Shown here piece by piece: positions 54,764 to 64,000 of a stretch of DNA of 64,000 nt. The stretch covers positions 604,471-668,470 of the forward strand of contig NZ_CP092099.1 of the NCBI RefSeq assembly GCF_022259695.1. Direction: 5' to 3'. Under the pieces are notes generated by a model. The model had not been told where the DNA came from, ran no database searches, and was given only the letters and a program-made list of their open reading frames with translations. The translations under genes and the position numbers were made by a program. Numbering within the stretch: position 1 is the stretch's first letter; each line of letters opens with the position of its first letter. The stretch comes from Flaviramulus sp. BrNp1-15 (GTDB taxonomy: Bacteria; Bacteroidota; Bacteroidia; Flavobacteriales; Flavobacteriaceae).

Positions 54764-57004
54764 TTGAAACTAAAACCAATTATATTAACCCTATGCTTAC
54801 TCGTTTCTCTTTCTGCGAAAGCGCAAAATGACTCGCTTGTAAAAAAAGAGCCTAAAGTTGGTTTGGTATTAAGTGGCGGTGGCGCAAAAGGTTTAGCGCA
54901 TATAGGTGTTTTAAAAGTTATGGATAGTTTAGGCGTAAAAGTAGATTACGTTGCAGGAACGAGCATGGGTGCTATAATTGGGGCGCTGTATGCTTCTGGG
55001 TATTCAGGCAAACAATTGGATTCCATTTTTCAAGAGGTAGATTTTGATATTATCATAACCGACGATTTGCCCAGAGCTTCCACAGCTTTTGATGAGCGTG
55101 CTAACATGGAAAAATATGCTGTAAAACTTCCTTTTGATGGTTTTAAAATCAAGTTGCCATCGGCACTTTCCAGAGGGCATAACACTTACAGTTTACTATT
55201 AAAATTAACACTGCATGTAAACGAGATTCAAAATTTTAACGAGTTACCCATTCCGTTTTTCTGTATAGCGACAAATATTGAAACCGGGAAACCTGTTATT
55301 TTAGATAAAGGCAATTTAACGCAATCTATTATGGCAAGTGGTGCGTTGCCATCGTTATTTCAGCCGGTAATTATAAACGACGATGTTTTAATTGATGGTG
55401 GTGTGGTAAATAATTATCCGGTAGACGAGTTACGAGCCAAGGGTATGGATATCATTATAGGTGTTGATGTACAAGACGCATTAGCAACGCGAGAGGAATT
55501 AACATCGGCGCCAGATGTTTTACTTCAAATTAATAACTTCCGCACTATTAACGATATGAAAACAAAAGTTAAAAAAACGGATGTTTACATAAAACCAAAT
55601 ATTAAACCATTTAGCGTGGTTTCTTTTGATGAAGGCACCAAAATTATTGAAGCTGGCGAGTTTGCTGCTTTGTCTAAACTTAATATTTTTAGAGAATTAG
55701 TGTCTGAACAAGATTACAAAAAGCCAAATTTAAGACCTAAACATCAAGATAGTTTAGTTATAAATAATATAGAATTTAAAGGAAACGAAAAGTATACAAG
55801 AGCTTATATTTTAGGAAAACTTAAGTTAAAAAGTGAAGAAAAAATCAGCTACACAGATTTTATAAAAGGAATTAACAACTTATCGGCTACAAACAACTTT
55901 ACCGCTTTTGAGTACGAACTAAAAAACACCAAAAACAAAGAAGGTTACGATTTTAAAGCTAATTTAAAAGAATCTCAAGTCAATACATTTTTAAAATTAG
56001 GAATCCATTATGACGATTTATACAAAAGTGCGGCTCTTGTGAACCTTACAAAAAAACAATTGTTGTTTAGTAATGACGTGACTTCTTTGGATATTATTCT
56101 GGGAGATAACGTAAGATATAATTTTGAATATTTAATAGACAAAGGGTTTTATTGGAGTGTAGGATTGCGGTCTAGGTATAATCAATTTAACAAAAATATT
56201 AGTGCTCAGTTATTGTTAGACGATAATCAAATAAGTGCTACAGGATTAAATAAAATTGATGTAAAATTAGCTGATCAAACCAATCAGTTTTATTTACAAA
56301 CCTTATTTAGACGTGATTTTGCAGTTAGTATTGGTGCAGAACATAAACGGTTGGAAATACATTCTGAAACAATATCTGGAAATAATCAAGATGATGACTT
56401 TTTGTTTGAAAACACAGATTATATAAGCCTTTTTGGAAGCATAAGATTAGATACTTATGATGATAAATATTTTCCTAGTAAAGGTGTTTATTTTAATGGA
56501 GATATACATACCTATGTATATGCTTCTAGTTTTGTGGAGGATTTTAAGAATTTTTCAATTGTAAAAGCAGATTTAGGCTATGCTTTTAGTCTTACGGATA
56601 AATTATCAGTTAACCTGCAAACACAAGGAGGTTTTAAATTAGGAGATAATACAACCAGAACTTTAGATTTTGCTTTGGGCGGTTATGGTAATAATCTCAT
56701 TAATAATTTTATTCCTTTTATTGGATACGATTTTATTTCGCTTACTGGTAATAGTTTTGTTAAAGCAGCTTTTGTTGCAGATTTTGAGGTTTTTAAAAAC
56801 AATCATATTACTACAGAGGCTAATTGGGCAAACATTAAAGATAATCTTTTTGATTCTGGAGAATGGTTTACACTACCAGATTACAGAGGCTATGCATTAG
56901 GTTATGGAATTGATACGTTTTTAGGTCCTGTTCAAGTTAAATTCAGTTATTCTCCAGAGCAAAAAGAAAGTACTTGGTTTTTTAATATTGGATTTTGGTT
57001 TTAA
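54764..57004 (+). CDS. Patatin-like phospholipase with BamA-type barrel (PlpD-like, type Vd autotransporter)
   Basis: A 746-aa outer-membrane protein. Signal peptide 1-20 (LLVSLSAKAQ). The patatin domain (about 30-310) has the oxyanion hole GGGAKG (38-43), nucleophile Ser67 (GTSMGA) and catalytic Asp211 (DGGVVNNYP), an intact Ser/Asp dyad. A POTRA-like domain (about 333-410) and a C-terminal 16-strand-type barrel of the Omp85/surface-antigen family follow, ending TWFFNIGFWF. In PlpD and Fusobacterium FplA the lipase is displayed or released at the cell surface. The start is TTG at 54764; it gives the complete signal peptide. Confidence 0.88.
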   Translation: MKLKPIILTLCLLVSLSAKAQNDSLVKKEPKVGLVLSGGGAKGLAHIGVLKVMDSLGVKVDYVAGTSMGAIIGALYASGYSGKQLDSIFQEVDFDIIITDDLPRASTAFDERANMEKYAVKLPFDGFKIKLPSALSRGHNTYSLLLKLTLHVNEIQNFNELPIPFFCIATNIETGKPVILDKGNLTQSIMASGALPSLFQPVIINDDVLIDGGVVNNYPVDELRAKGMDIIIGVDVQDALATREELTSAPDVLLQINNFRTINDMKTKVKKTDVYIKPNIKPFSVVSFDEGTKIIEAGEFAALSKLNIFRELVSEQDYKKPNLRPKHQDSLVINNIEFKGNEKYTRAYILGKLKLKSEEKISYTDFIKGINNLSATNNFTAFEYELKNTKNKEGYDFKANLKESQVNTFLKLGIHYDDLYKSAALVNLTKKQLLFSNDVTSLDIILGDNVRYNFEYLIDKGFYWSVGLRSRYNQFNKNISAQLLLDDNQISATGLNKIDVKLADQTNQFYLQTLFRRDFAVSIGAEHKRLEIHSETISGNNQDDDFLFENTDYISLFGSIRLDTYDDKYFPSKGVYFNGDIHTYVYASSFVEDFKNFSIVKADLGYAFSLTDKLSVNLQTQGGFKLGDNTTRTLDFALGGYGNNLINNFIPFIGYDFISLTGNSFVKAAFVADFEVFKNNHITTEANWANIKDNLFDSGEWFTLPDYRGYALGYGIDTFLGPVQVKFSYSPEQKESTWFFNIGFWF

Positions 57005-57210
57005 TTTATACCTCGCAGTAATTATAAAAATTACGATATTTGTAACACTATGATTCTTTTCTGGGAAGATTTATTACTGCATCTACATTTTCTTATCAAG
57101 AGAAATCCTGAATAAGCAGGCATTTTTTGTATCTTTAGATACATTGATTTTTAATTTTTTATCACCCTATACTTTTTAAAGTTAAAGGGATAACTTTAAA
57201 TTCAACAAAA

Positions 57211-58371
57211 ATGCCATTTTACCATAAATTAGGAAGTATTCCACCAAAACGCCACACACAGTTTAGAAAACCAGATGGCACACTTTATTCAGAACAATTA
57301 TTTGGCACAATTGGTTTCGATGGTATGTCAACAAACTCATATCACGAGCAAAGACCAACGCAAGTAAAAGCAATAAAAAAACAATATAGTGTTGCACCTA
57401 AAATTGCAAAAGCAAATAATATAAAATCGTATCGTTTTAGAGGGTTTCAAGTCAAACCAGAAAACGATTATTTAGAAAGTAGAAAAACAGTACTTATAAA
57501 TAGTGATTGTGCCATTCAATTGTCAGCACCAACACAATCAACCAAAGACTACTTTTATAAAAATACAGATGCCGACGAGTTAATATTCATTCATAAAGGC
57601 ACAGGGAAATTGCGCACCATGTTAGGTAATCTCGACTTTAAATACGGAGATTATTTATTGGTGCCAAGAGGGATTATTTATAAAATAGATTTCGATACAA
57701 AAGATAATCGATTATTTATTGTAGAATCTCGCAGACCAATTTACACTCCAAAACGCTACAGAAACTGGTTTGGGCAGTTATTGGAACATTCACCTTTTTG
57801 CGAACGCGATATTCGCCGACCAGAAGAACTAGAAACCCATAACGAATCTGGCGATTTTCTTATAAAAGTAAAAAAACAAGACGAAATTATAGAAATGGTT
57901 TACGCTTCGCATCCTTTTGATGTTGTAGGTTATGATGGTTATAACTATCCATATGCATTTTCAATTCACGATTTCGAACCCATTACAGGGCGCATTCATC
58001 AACCGCCACCAGTACATCAAACATTTGAAACAGATGCTTTTGTAGTGTGTAGTTTCGTTCCGCGTCTTTACGATTACCATCCACAAAGTATTCCTGCACC
58101 ATATAATCACAGTAATATAGATAGCGATGAGGTGTTGTACTATGTTGATGGCGATTTTATGAGTAGGAATGATATCGATGCAGGACACATATCGTTGCAT
58201 CCAGCGGGAATTCCTCATGGTCCGCATCCAGGAGCAACAGAACGCAGTATTGGGCAAACAAAAACCGATGAGTTAGCAGTAATGGTCGATACATTTAAAC
58301 CATTAATGGTTACAGAAGAAGCAATGAAAATCGCCGATGAAGATTATCATAAATCTTGGTTAGAACATTAA
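57211..58371 (+). CDS. hmgA: Homogentisate 1,2-dioxygenase
   Basis: A 386-aa cytoplasmic cupin enzyme that opens the homogentisate ring in tyrosine breakdown, yielding maleylacetoacetate. The His-rich Fe-binding C-terminal part is present (YYVDGDFMSRNDIDAGHISLHPAGIPHGPHPGA). The N-terminal GSIPPKRHTQFRKPDGTLYSEQLFGTIGFDG is typical of the bacterial short form; the human enzyme is 445 aa. hppD, the preceding step, lies 128 bases downstream on the same strand, so the pathway genes are linked, possibly as separate transcripts given the hairpin between them. Confidence 0.93.
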   Translation: MPFYHKLGSIPPKRHTQFRKPDGTLYSEQLFGTIGFDGMSTNSYHEQRPTQVKAIKKQYSVAPKIAKANNIKSYRFRGFQVKPENDYLESRKTVLINSDCAIQLSAPTQSTKDYFYKNTDADELIFIHKGTGKLRTMLGNLDFKYGDYLLVPRGIIYKIDFDTKDNRLFIVESRRPIYTPKRYRNWFGQLLEHSPFCERDIRRPEELETHNESGDFLIKVKKQDEIIEMVYASHPFDVVGYDGYNYPYAFSIHDFEPITGRIHQPPPVHQTFETDAFVVCSFVPRLYDYHPQSIPAPYNHSNIDSDEVLYYVDGDFMSRNDIDAGHISLHPAGIPHGPHPGATERSIGQTKTDELAVMVDTFKPLMVTEEAMKIADEDYHKSWLEH

Positions 58372-58390
58372 AATAATTAGAAGCTATTTC

Positions 58391-58447
58391 CTGCTTTCGG
58401 CAGTCGCTTTTTTTTATGTTGTCATTCCGCACTACGATGCGGAATCC
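58391..58447. repeat. Hairpin elements between hmgA and hppD
   Basis: Two structures follow each other. CTGC-TTTCG-GCAG with a T-run (58391-58417) could be a weak terminator of hmgA. ATTCCGCA (58424-58431) and TGCGGAAT (58438-58445) form a perfect 8-bp stem with a 6-base loop. GTCATTCCGC...GCGGAATCC is a pattern seen as dispersed intergenic repeats in bacteria (recollection). Confidence 0.5.
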
Positions 58448-58499
58448 ATAAAAAAGAGCTCCAACAAACTGCCTCAATCAGGGCTAAAACATAAACACA

Positions 58500-59660
58500 A
58501 TGAGTAAAGAAATAAAATCAGTAAACTACGGTTTAGAAAAAATATTTGAAGGCGCGCAAGATTTCTTGCCACTTATGGGAACAGACTATGTAGAATTTTA
58601 TGTAGGTAATGCAAAACAGGCAGCACATTTTTATAAAACAGCATTTGGTTTTCAGTCTTTAGCATATAAAGGTTTAGAAACTGGATCAAAAGATTCAGCA
58701 AGCTATGTTTTGGTACAAGATAAAATCCGTTTAGTACTTACTACTCCGTTAAACAGTAAGTCTCCAATAAATGAACATATCGTAAAACATGGCGATGGTG
58801 TAAAAGTAGTAGCACTTTGGGTAGAAGATGCAAAAAGCGCATTTGAAGAAACTACCAAAAGAGGCGCAAAACCATATATGGAGCCAACAATAGAGAAAGA
58901 CGAATTTGGAGAAACTGTACGTTCAGGAATCTATACTTATGGAGAAACAGTGCATATGTTTGTGGAACGTAAAAATTATAAAGGTGCTTTTCTACCTGGA
59001 TTTATGGAGTGGAAATCAGATTACAATCCAGAACCAACAGGTTTAAAATATATAGACCATATGGTTGGTAATGTAGGCTGGGGAGAAATGAATACTTGGG
59101 TTAAGTGGTATGAAGATGTTATGGGGTTTGAAAATTTCCTGTCGTTTGACGACACTCAAATTCATACAGAATATTCAGCTTTAATGAGTAAGGTGATGAG
59201 TAATGGAAACGGACGTGTAAAATTCCCAATAAACGAACCAGCCGAAGGTAAAAAACGCTCTCAAATAGAAGAATATTTAGATTTTTATGAAGGCTCGGGC
59301 GTGCAGCATATTGCAGTAGCAACAGATGATATTATTAAAACAGTAAGCGCACTAAGGTCTAGAGGCGTGGAGTTTTTATCACATCCGCCAGAAGCTTATT
59401 ATGAGGCAGTTCCTGGTAGATTAGAAGAATATAGTCATGAATTAAGAGAAAATATTGAAACCTTAAAAACACTCGGTATTATGATTGATGCTGATGAAGA
59501 AGGTTATTTACTTCAAATTTTCACAAAACCAGTTGAAGATAGACCTACATTATTCTTTGAAATCATTCAACGTATGGGAGCACGTGGCTTTGGAGCTGGA
59601 AACTTTAAAGCCTTATTTGAGTCCATAGAAAGAGAACAACAAAAACGGGGCACGTTATAA
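58500..59660 (+). CDS. hppD: 4-hydroxyphenylpyruvate dioxygenase
   Basis: A 386-aa Fe(II) enzyme turning 4-hydroxyphenylpyruvate into homogentisate, the substrate of the hmgA product upstream. Two VOC-type domains; the iron triad is H187 (YIDHMVGN), H270 (GVQHIAVATDDI) and E354 (LFFEIIQRMGARGFGAGNF). Length and C-terminal gate helix (GAGNFKALFESIEREQ) are typical. A strong terminator follows. All catalytic residues intact. Confidence 0.97.
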   Translation: MSKEIKSVNYGLEKIFEGAQDFLPLMGTDYVEFYVGNAKQAAHFYKTAFGFQSLAYKGLETGSKDSASYVLVQDKIRLVLTTPLNSKSPINEHIVKHGDGVKVVALWVEDAKSAFEETTKRGAKPYMEPTIEKDEFGETVRSGIYTYGETVHMFVERKNYKGAFLPGFMEWKSDYNPEPTGLKYIDHMVGNVGWGEMNTWVKWYEDVMGFENFLSFDDTQIHTEYSALMSKVMSNGNGRVKFPINEPAEGKKRSQIEEYLDFYEGSGVQHIAVATDDIIKTVSALRSRGVEFLSHPPEAYYEAVPGRLEEYSHELRENIETLKTLGIMIDADEEGYLLQIFTKPVEDRPTLFFEIIQRMGARGFGAGNFKALFESIEREQQKRGTL

Positions 59661-59680
59661 TTAATCTGAAATTTTAACTA

Positions 59681-59716
59681 AAAACTCTATCATATAATGA
59701 TGGAGTTTTTTTGTTT
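59681..59716 (+). terminator. Terminator after hppD
   Basis: AAACTCTATCAT and ATGATGGAGTTT arms with a 3-base loop (one U-G pair) followed by a T7 run, 20 bases after the stop. Confidence 0.88.
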
Positions 59717-59775
59717 TATGTAACAAATTAATGTTAAGAACTTCTAATAGTTTCAAGCTGTCTAAAGAATTTTTA

Positions 59776-59783
59776 TATTTTTG
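59776..59783 (+). promoter_or_regulatory. Probable -7 element upstream of the DUF3108 gene
   Basis: TATTTTTG matches TAnnTTTG perfectly, 77 bases before the ATG and downstream of the hppD terminator. No TTG at ideal -33 spacing. Confidence 0.4.
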
Positions 59784-59859
59784 GAACAGTAATTGTAATT
59801 TTTAGGTTATAACAATAAAAAAGCGTAACAAGAGTTACAATACAATTACCCAAATAAAG

Positions 59860-60642
59860 ATGAAAAAATTACTACTTATAATATATACAATAGCAATTAT
59901 GCCAATAGCAAATTCGCAACAAGAATCAGCCTTTGGAAGTGGCGAATGGTTTAAATTTAAAATGAGTTATAGTAATTGGCTAAAAGCTGGTAATGCTACA
60001 CTTACTGTAAAAGATTCTAAATTAGGAGATAAAGATGTGTATCATGTAGTTGGAAAAGGGTGGACTACCGGAATGATAAAATGGTTTTTTAAAGTAAAGG
60101 ATAGATATGAAAGCTATTTTGATAAAGAAACCATCACACCTTACAAATTCATAAGAAATATTGATGAAGGTGGTCATACTAAAGATATAGAAATAGATTT
60201 TGATCATAAAAATCAAAAAGCCCATGTTAACGACAAAAAACATAATATCAAAAAAATAATTGCTACAAAGCCTAACATTCAAGACATGGTATCTACTTAC
60301 TACTATTTACGTAATAATATAGATGTAAGCAAGTTGAAAATTGGTGATGAAATTAAAACAGATATGTTTTTTGATGAAGAAAACTATGGGTTTAAATTAA
60401 AATATTTAGGAGAAGAAACCATTGAAACAGATTTTGGCACTATAGAAGCTTTAAAATTCAGACCATATGTAATGGCAGGTCGTGTTTTTAAAGAAGAAGA
60501 AAGTTTAACCCTGTGGGTGTCAAAAGACAAAAATAAAGTACCTTTACGCATCAAAGCAGATTTGGCTGTAGGATCGCTTAGAGCAGACTTAGAAGCTTTT
60601 AAGGGTTTAAAACATCCGTTTAAAATAGTTGTTAATAATTAA
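59860..60642 (+). CDS. DUF3108 family secreted protein
   Basis: A 260-aa protein with signal peptide MKKLLLIIYTIAIMPIANSQ. The mature part follows the DUF3108 pattern: GEWFKFKMSYSNWLKAGNATLTVKD, TGMIKWFFKVKDRYESYFDKETITPYKFIRNIDEGGHTKDIEIDFDH, and PFKIVVNN at the end. It is a periplasmic or outer-membrane-facing beta-rich protein of unknown function. The TDO gene follows after 6 bases, then the M23 peptidase-type gene, so the three genes look like one operon. Confidence 0.85.
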   Translation: MKKLLLIIYTIAIMPIANSQQESAFGSGEWFKFKMSYSNWLKAGNATLTVKDSKLGDKDVYHVVGKGWTTGMIKWFFKVKDRYESYFDKETITPYKFIRNIDEGGHTKDIEIDFDHKNQKAHVNDKKHNIKKIIATKPNIQDMVSTYYYLRNNIDVSKLKIGDEIKTDMFFDEENYGFKLKYLGEETIETDFGTIEALKFRPYVMAGRVFKEEESLTLWVSKDKNKVPLRIKADLAVGSLRADLEAFKGLKHPFKIVVNN

Positions 60643-60648
60643 GAAATT

Positions 60649-61569
60649 TTGAACTCCAAAATAACCAACCAGCTCAAAGAAAAATACGAAGCCATAGACC
60701 AAGATGTCGATGCACATTTAGAAGGGTTATTACATAGTAAACCAATAAACTATTGGGATTATATTCAAACAGACGCTTTATTGAATCTTCAAGTGCAACG
60801 TACTGTTTTTCCAGATGAGAAGGTGTTTATAATGTATCATCAAATTTCGGAACTTCTGTTCAAAATGATTCTTAGTGAAATTGAACAAGTAGCTAAAAGC
60901 GATAATTTATCTGCTGAAATATTCACAGATAAAATAATGCGTGTTAGTCGTTATTTTGATGTGCTTACCTCCTCTTTCAGCATAATGAAAGACGGTATGG
61001 ATATAGATCAATATAATAAATTTAGAACTACTCTAACTCCTGCTAGTGGTTTTCAAAGTGCCCAATACCGAAAAATAGAATTTGCATCAACAGAACTTAT
61101 CAATTTAATAGATAAAAGATTTAGAGATACAATCGATAGAAATTCATCTTACGAACATGCTTTCGAACATTTGTATTGGCAAGCCGCAGGTAAAGATTAT
61201 AAAACTGGTAAAAAAACCTATACATTAACAGCTTTTGAAGAGCGTTATAAAGAGGAATTTATTAGATTTACAAAGTTTTATCAGTTTAACAATTTGTACT
61301 CTAAATTTAAGTCGCTTCCTAAGGAAGCCAGAGAAAACAAAGAACTAATTGATGCCATGCGACATTATGATTACACAGTTAATATTAAATGGGTCATGGC
61401 GCATTACAATACAGCAAACCATTATTTAAATATAGGAGGTAAAACTGCTGAAGCAACAGGAGGAAGTGAATGGGTAAAATACATGCACCCAAAATATCAA
61501 AAAAGAATATTTTTTCCAGATTTATGGACAGAAAAAGAGAAACAAGAGTGGGGAACAAATATAGTATAG
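60649..61569 (+). CDS. kynA: Tryptophan 2,3-dioxygenase
   Basis: A 306-aa haem enzyme opening the indole ring of tryptophan to N-formylkynurenine. Typical segments are NYWDYIQTDALLNLQVQRT, MYHQISELLFKMILSEIEQ, the substrate loop TLTPASGFQSAQYRKIEFA and [25 protein letters not shown]. The start is TTG at 60649, 6 bases after the DUF3108 stop; no ATG gives the full N-terminus. The 3' end overlaps the M23 peptidase-type gene by 22-46 bases depending on that gene's start. Other kynurenine-pathway genes are not in the window. Confidence 0.93.
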   Translation: MNSKITNQLKEKYEAIDQDVDAHLEGLLHSKPINYWDYIQTDALLNLQVQRTVFPDEKVFIMYHQISELLFKMILSEIEQVAKSDNLSAEIFTDKIMRVSRYFDVLTSSFSIMKDGMDIDQYNKFRTTLTPASGFQSAQYRKIEFASTELINLIDKRFRDTIDRNSSYEHAFEHLYWQAAGKDYKTGKKTYTLTAFEERYKEEFIRFTKFYQFNNLYSKFKSLPKEARENKELIDAMRHYDYTVNIKWVMAHYNTANHYLNIGGKTAEATGGSEWVKYMHPKYQKRIFFPDLWTEKEKQEWGTNIV

Positions 61570-62846
61570 TACTATTAGGTATAGTATTATTGTGTTTTAT
61601 AGGATGTAAAAAAGAAGAACAAAAACCTGTATTAGAAGAGGAATTAGCAATTATAGAAGAACCAGAAGAGGTCTTAGAATTTGGTTTTAATTTAAATGAT
61701 TTTATTGTAAAGAGAGACACCATTAAAAAAGGAGATAGTTTTGGTGAAATTTTAGAACGCAATAAAGTAGGTTACCCAGCAATATTTCAAATAGCAGAAA
61801 AAGCCAAAGACACTTTTGATATCAGACGTCTTCAAGTAGGCAAACCATACACTCTTTTATGCTCTAAAGACTCATTAGAAATGCCTAAATGTTTTATCTA
61901 TCAACCTAGTTTAGAGGAATATGTGGTGATAAATTTTAATGATTCTATTCATGCTTACACAAGCAGAAAGCCCATTAAATATGTTGAAAAAACAGCAACA
62001 GGAGTTATAACTAATAATATTTCTGAAACCTTAGAAGAGCAAGGTTTAAGCCCTAGATTAGCGTATAAAATGGCTGATGAAATTTATGCTTGGACTATAG
62101 ATTTTAGACGCCTCCAAAAAGGCGACCGTTTCAAAGTTATTTATACAGATAAATATATAGACGATACTATTTATACAGGTGTTCATAATATTAAAGCGGC
62201 TTATTTTGAACACAATAAAGAGCCTTTTTATGCTTTTGAGTTTGAAACTGATTCTGTAAAAGGAATCGTAGATTATTTTAATGAAGAAGCTAAAAATTTA
62301 CGTCGCGCCTTTTTAAAAGCACCAGTAAAGTTTAGTAGAATATCATCTAGGTATAATTTAAAGAGAAGAATTGCAGTTTACGGTTACAGAGTTAGACCAC
62401 ACAGAGGTACAGACTTTGCAGCTCCCATAGGCACACCAATTATGGCAACAGCAAACGGAACGGTTACAGAGTCTAAAAGACGAGGTGGTAATGGTAATTA
62501 TGTAAAAATAAGACATAACGCAACATATACAACGCAGTATTTACACATGAGTAGAAGAAAAGCTAAAGTTGGTGAGTTTGTAAAACAAGGCGATATTATA
62601 GGTTGGGTTGGTATGACAGGTAATACAGGTGGACCACATGTATGCTATCGTTTCTGGAAAAACGGAAAAGAAGTTGATCCTTTTAAACAAAAATTACCAG
62701 AGGCAAAACCAATTTCAGACTCATTAAAAGTTGAATATTTAGACTTTATAAAACCTATAAAGTATAAGTTAGATAATATTTTCTTTAAACCAGAAATTAA
62801 AGAGGACCAACCAGAACAAACAATAATAACGCAAGCAAATTCATAA
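61524..62846 (+). CDS. M23 (LytM) peptidase-type lipoprotein with HxC active-site variant
   Basis: A predicted lipoprotein; the signal [17 protein letters not shown] ends in the lipidated Cys. A N-terminal helper region with OapA/LysM-like features (about 60-280) precedes the M23 domain (about 285-400). Visible residues: H293 and D297 (HRGTDFAAP), the catalytic-loop His ([10 protein letters not shown]), and H372-V-C374 ([17 protein letters not shown]) where HxH is usual, so Cys replaces the third zinc ligand. I chose ATG 61524; GTG 61548 would give a shorter signal, and ATG 61470 extends further into the TDO gene. It probably cleaves peptidoglycan cross-links if zinc is still bound. pgi follows at once. 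Confidence 0.85.
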   Translation: MDRKRETRVGNKYSIVLLGIVLLCFIGCKKEEQKPVLEEELAIIEEPEEVLEFGFNLNDFIVKRDTIKKGDSFGEILERNKVGYPAIFQIAEKAKDTFDIRRLQVGKPYTLLCSKDSLEMPKCFIYQPSLEEYVVINFNDSIHAYTSRKPIKYVEKTATGVITNNISETLEEQGLSPRLAYKMADEIYAWTIDFRRLQKGDRFKVIYTDKYIDDTIYTGVHNIKAAYFEHNKEPFYAFEFETDSVKGIVDYFNEEAKNLRRAFLKAPVKFSRISSRYNLKRRIAVYGYRVRPHRGTDFAAPIGTPIMATANGTVTESKRRGGNGNYVKIRHNATYTTQYLHMSRRKAKVGEFVKQGDIIGWVGMTGNTGGPHVCYRFWKNGKEVDPFKQKLPEAKPISDSLKVEYLDFIKPIKYKLDNIFFKPEIKEDQPEQTIITQANS

Positions 62847-62847
62847 C

Positions 62848-64000
62848 ATGTCATTACCTACTATAAACCCTACAACAACAAATTCCTGGAAAAAATTACA
62901 AAAGCATTTTGAAGAAGTAAAAGATGTTCACATGAGAAATTTGTTTGCTCAAGACGCAGATAGAGCAAATAAATTATCTGTTAAATGGGACGATTTTTAT
63001 GTAGATTTTTCAAAAAATAGAATTACTAGCGACACTATAAAGTATTTACTGGAACTAGCAGATGAGGTTAAGTTAAAAGATGCGATTAAAAGTCAGTTTT
63101 CAGGTGATATCATTAACCAAACAGAATCAAGAGCTGTTTTACATACCGCGTTGCGTGCACCAAAAAATGCAGACTTTAAAGTTGAAGGTGTTAATGTAAT
63201 GCCCGAAATTTATGAAGTGAAACAAAAAATTGAAAGCTTCACTAATGATGTTGTAAACGGTCACAGAAAAGGATACACTGGAGAAACATTTACCGATATT
63301 GTAAATATTGGAATTGGTGGTTCAGACCTTGGTCCTGCTATGGTAGTAGACTCACTTCAGTATTACAAAAATCATTTAACTACACACTTTGTAAGTAATG
63401 TAGATGGAGATCATGTAAATGAAGTTATTAAAAAATTAAATCCAGAAACCACATTATTTGTTATAGTTTCAAAAACATTTACAACTCAAGAAACACTATC
63501 GAACGCAAATACAATTAAAGATTGGTTTTTAAAATCAGCAAAGAAAGAAACAATAGCAACACATTTTGTGGCGGTTTCAACCAATATAAAAAATGTAAAA
63601 GCTTTTGGAATAGATGAAAATAATATTTTCCCAATGTGGGATTGGGTTGGTGGTCGTTTTTCACTTTGGAGTGCCGTTGGTTTAACTATTAGTTTAGCAA
63701 TAGGTTACAATAATTTTGATAATCTATTACAAGGGGCAAACAAAATGGATGAACATTTTAAAAATGAAGATTTCTCAACTAATATCCCTGTTTTATTAGC
63801 TTTAATTAGCGTATGGTATAATAACTTTTTTAAAGCTGAAAGTGAAGCAATTATTCCTTATTCTCAATACCTAAATCAGTTTGCAACTTATTTGCAACAA
63901 GGCATTATGGAAAGTAATGGTAAGAGTGTTGATAGGAATGGTAAACCAATAGATTATCAAACTGGAACTATTATATGGGGAGAGTCTGGAACCAATTCGC
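62848..64000 (+). CDS. pgi: Glucose-6-phosphate isomerase (5' part, runs off window)
   Basis: Open from ATG 62848 to the end of the window, 384 codons without a stop. It interconverts glucose-6-phosphate and fructose-6-phosphate, which feeds the glmS reaction. Conserved parts seen: [75 protein letters not shown] and ESNGKSVDR; the last residues ([10 protein letters not shown]) are the family signature GExGTNxQHxF cut short. The start lies one base after the stop of the M23-type gene. The C-terminal third is outside the window. Confidence 0.97.
   Translation, partial: MSLPTINPTTTNSWKKLQKHFEEVKDVHMRNLFAQDADRANKLSVKWDDFYVDFSKNRITSDTIKYLLELADEVKLKDAIKSQFSGDIINQTESRAVLHTALRAPKNADFKVEGVNVMPEIYEVKQKIESFTNDVVNGHRKGYTGETFTDIVNIGIGGSDLGPAMVVDSLQYYKNHLTTHFVSNVDGDHVNEVIKKLNPETTLFVIVSKTFTTQETLSNANTIKDWFLKSAKKETIATHFVAVSTNIKNVKAFGIDENNIFPMWDWVGGRFSLWSAVGLTISLAIGYNNFDNLLQGANKMDEHFKNEDFSTNIPVLLALISVWYNNFFKAESEAIIPYSQYLNQFATYLQQGIMESNGKSVDRNGKPIDYQTGTIIWGESGTNS

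Overview
The window comes from a Bacteroidetes bacterium, almost certainly a member of the Flavobacteriaceae. The DNA is AT-rich. Translation starts mostly lack Shine-Dalgarno sequences, and several promoters match the Bacteroidetes -7 consensus TAnnTTTG. There are two TonB-dependent receptors, several lipoproteins, and three proteins ending in type A type IX secretion (T9SS) sorting domains. ATP synthase beta and epsilon are split off as an atpD-atpC pair. No tRNA, rRNA, CRISPR array, insertion sequence or prophage was recognised.

Layout. 1-6.6 kb: recX, a small outer-membrane-type protein, a JmjC-like cupin, a TonB receptor divergent from a MocR-type regulator, a zinc-ribbon protein and a small secreted protein. 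6.6-11.4 kb: umuC-umuD in reversed order, a GNAT acetyltransferase, a FucP-like sugar transporter and a NagX-like membrane protein. 11.4-22.6 kb, all minus strand: atpD-atpC, a TonB receptor/SGNH lipoprotein pair, glmS, a DUF4270 lipoprotein and a one-domain GT5 protein. 22.7-27.6 kb, plus strand: panC-panD (pantothenate synthesis), a membrane flippase-like protein, a secreted esterase-fold protein lacking its serine, and radA.

27.6-42.7 kb is the accessory heart of the window. Two very large secreted multidomain proteins (2102 and 2107 aa) stand in tandem, followed by a 303-aa mini-paralogue that keeps only the shared C-terminal module. The 3' 2.8 kb of the two large genes is nearly identical at DNA level, while their 5' parts have clearly diverged. 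Their upstream regions share two short conserved blocks, and all three genes end in closely related terminator hairpins. They look like surface-displayed T9SS cargo (probable adhesins) evolving by duplication and gene conversion.

42.7-54.6 kb: a PepSY-like lipoprotein, ileS, a DksA-type protein lacking its zinc finger, lspA, an OmpA-like secreted protein with CxxC motifs at both ends, 5-formyl-THF cyclo-ligase, a three-gene ribosomal-protein-S6-type glutamylation cluster (retropepsin-like protease, RimK, M14-type deacylase), and uvrC. 54.7-64 kb: a PlpD-type patatin autotransporter, the tyrosine-degradation genes hmgA and hppD, a DUF3108 protein, tryptophan 2,3-dioxygenase, an M23 peptidase-type lipoprotein with a HxC active-site variant, and the 5' part of pgi, which runs off the window.

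The best candidates for something undescribed are the tandem T9SS giant genes with their homogenised 3' halves, the MocR regulator with no Schiff-base lysine next to its divergent TonB receptor, and the paired 12-bp palindromes upstream of the first giant gene.
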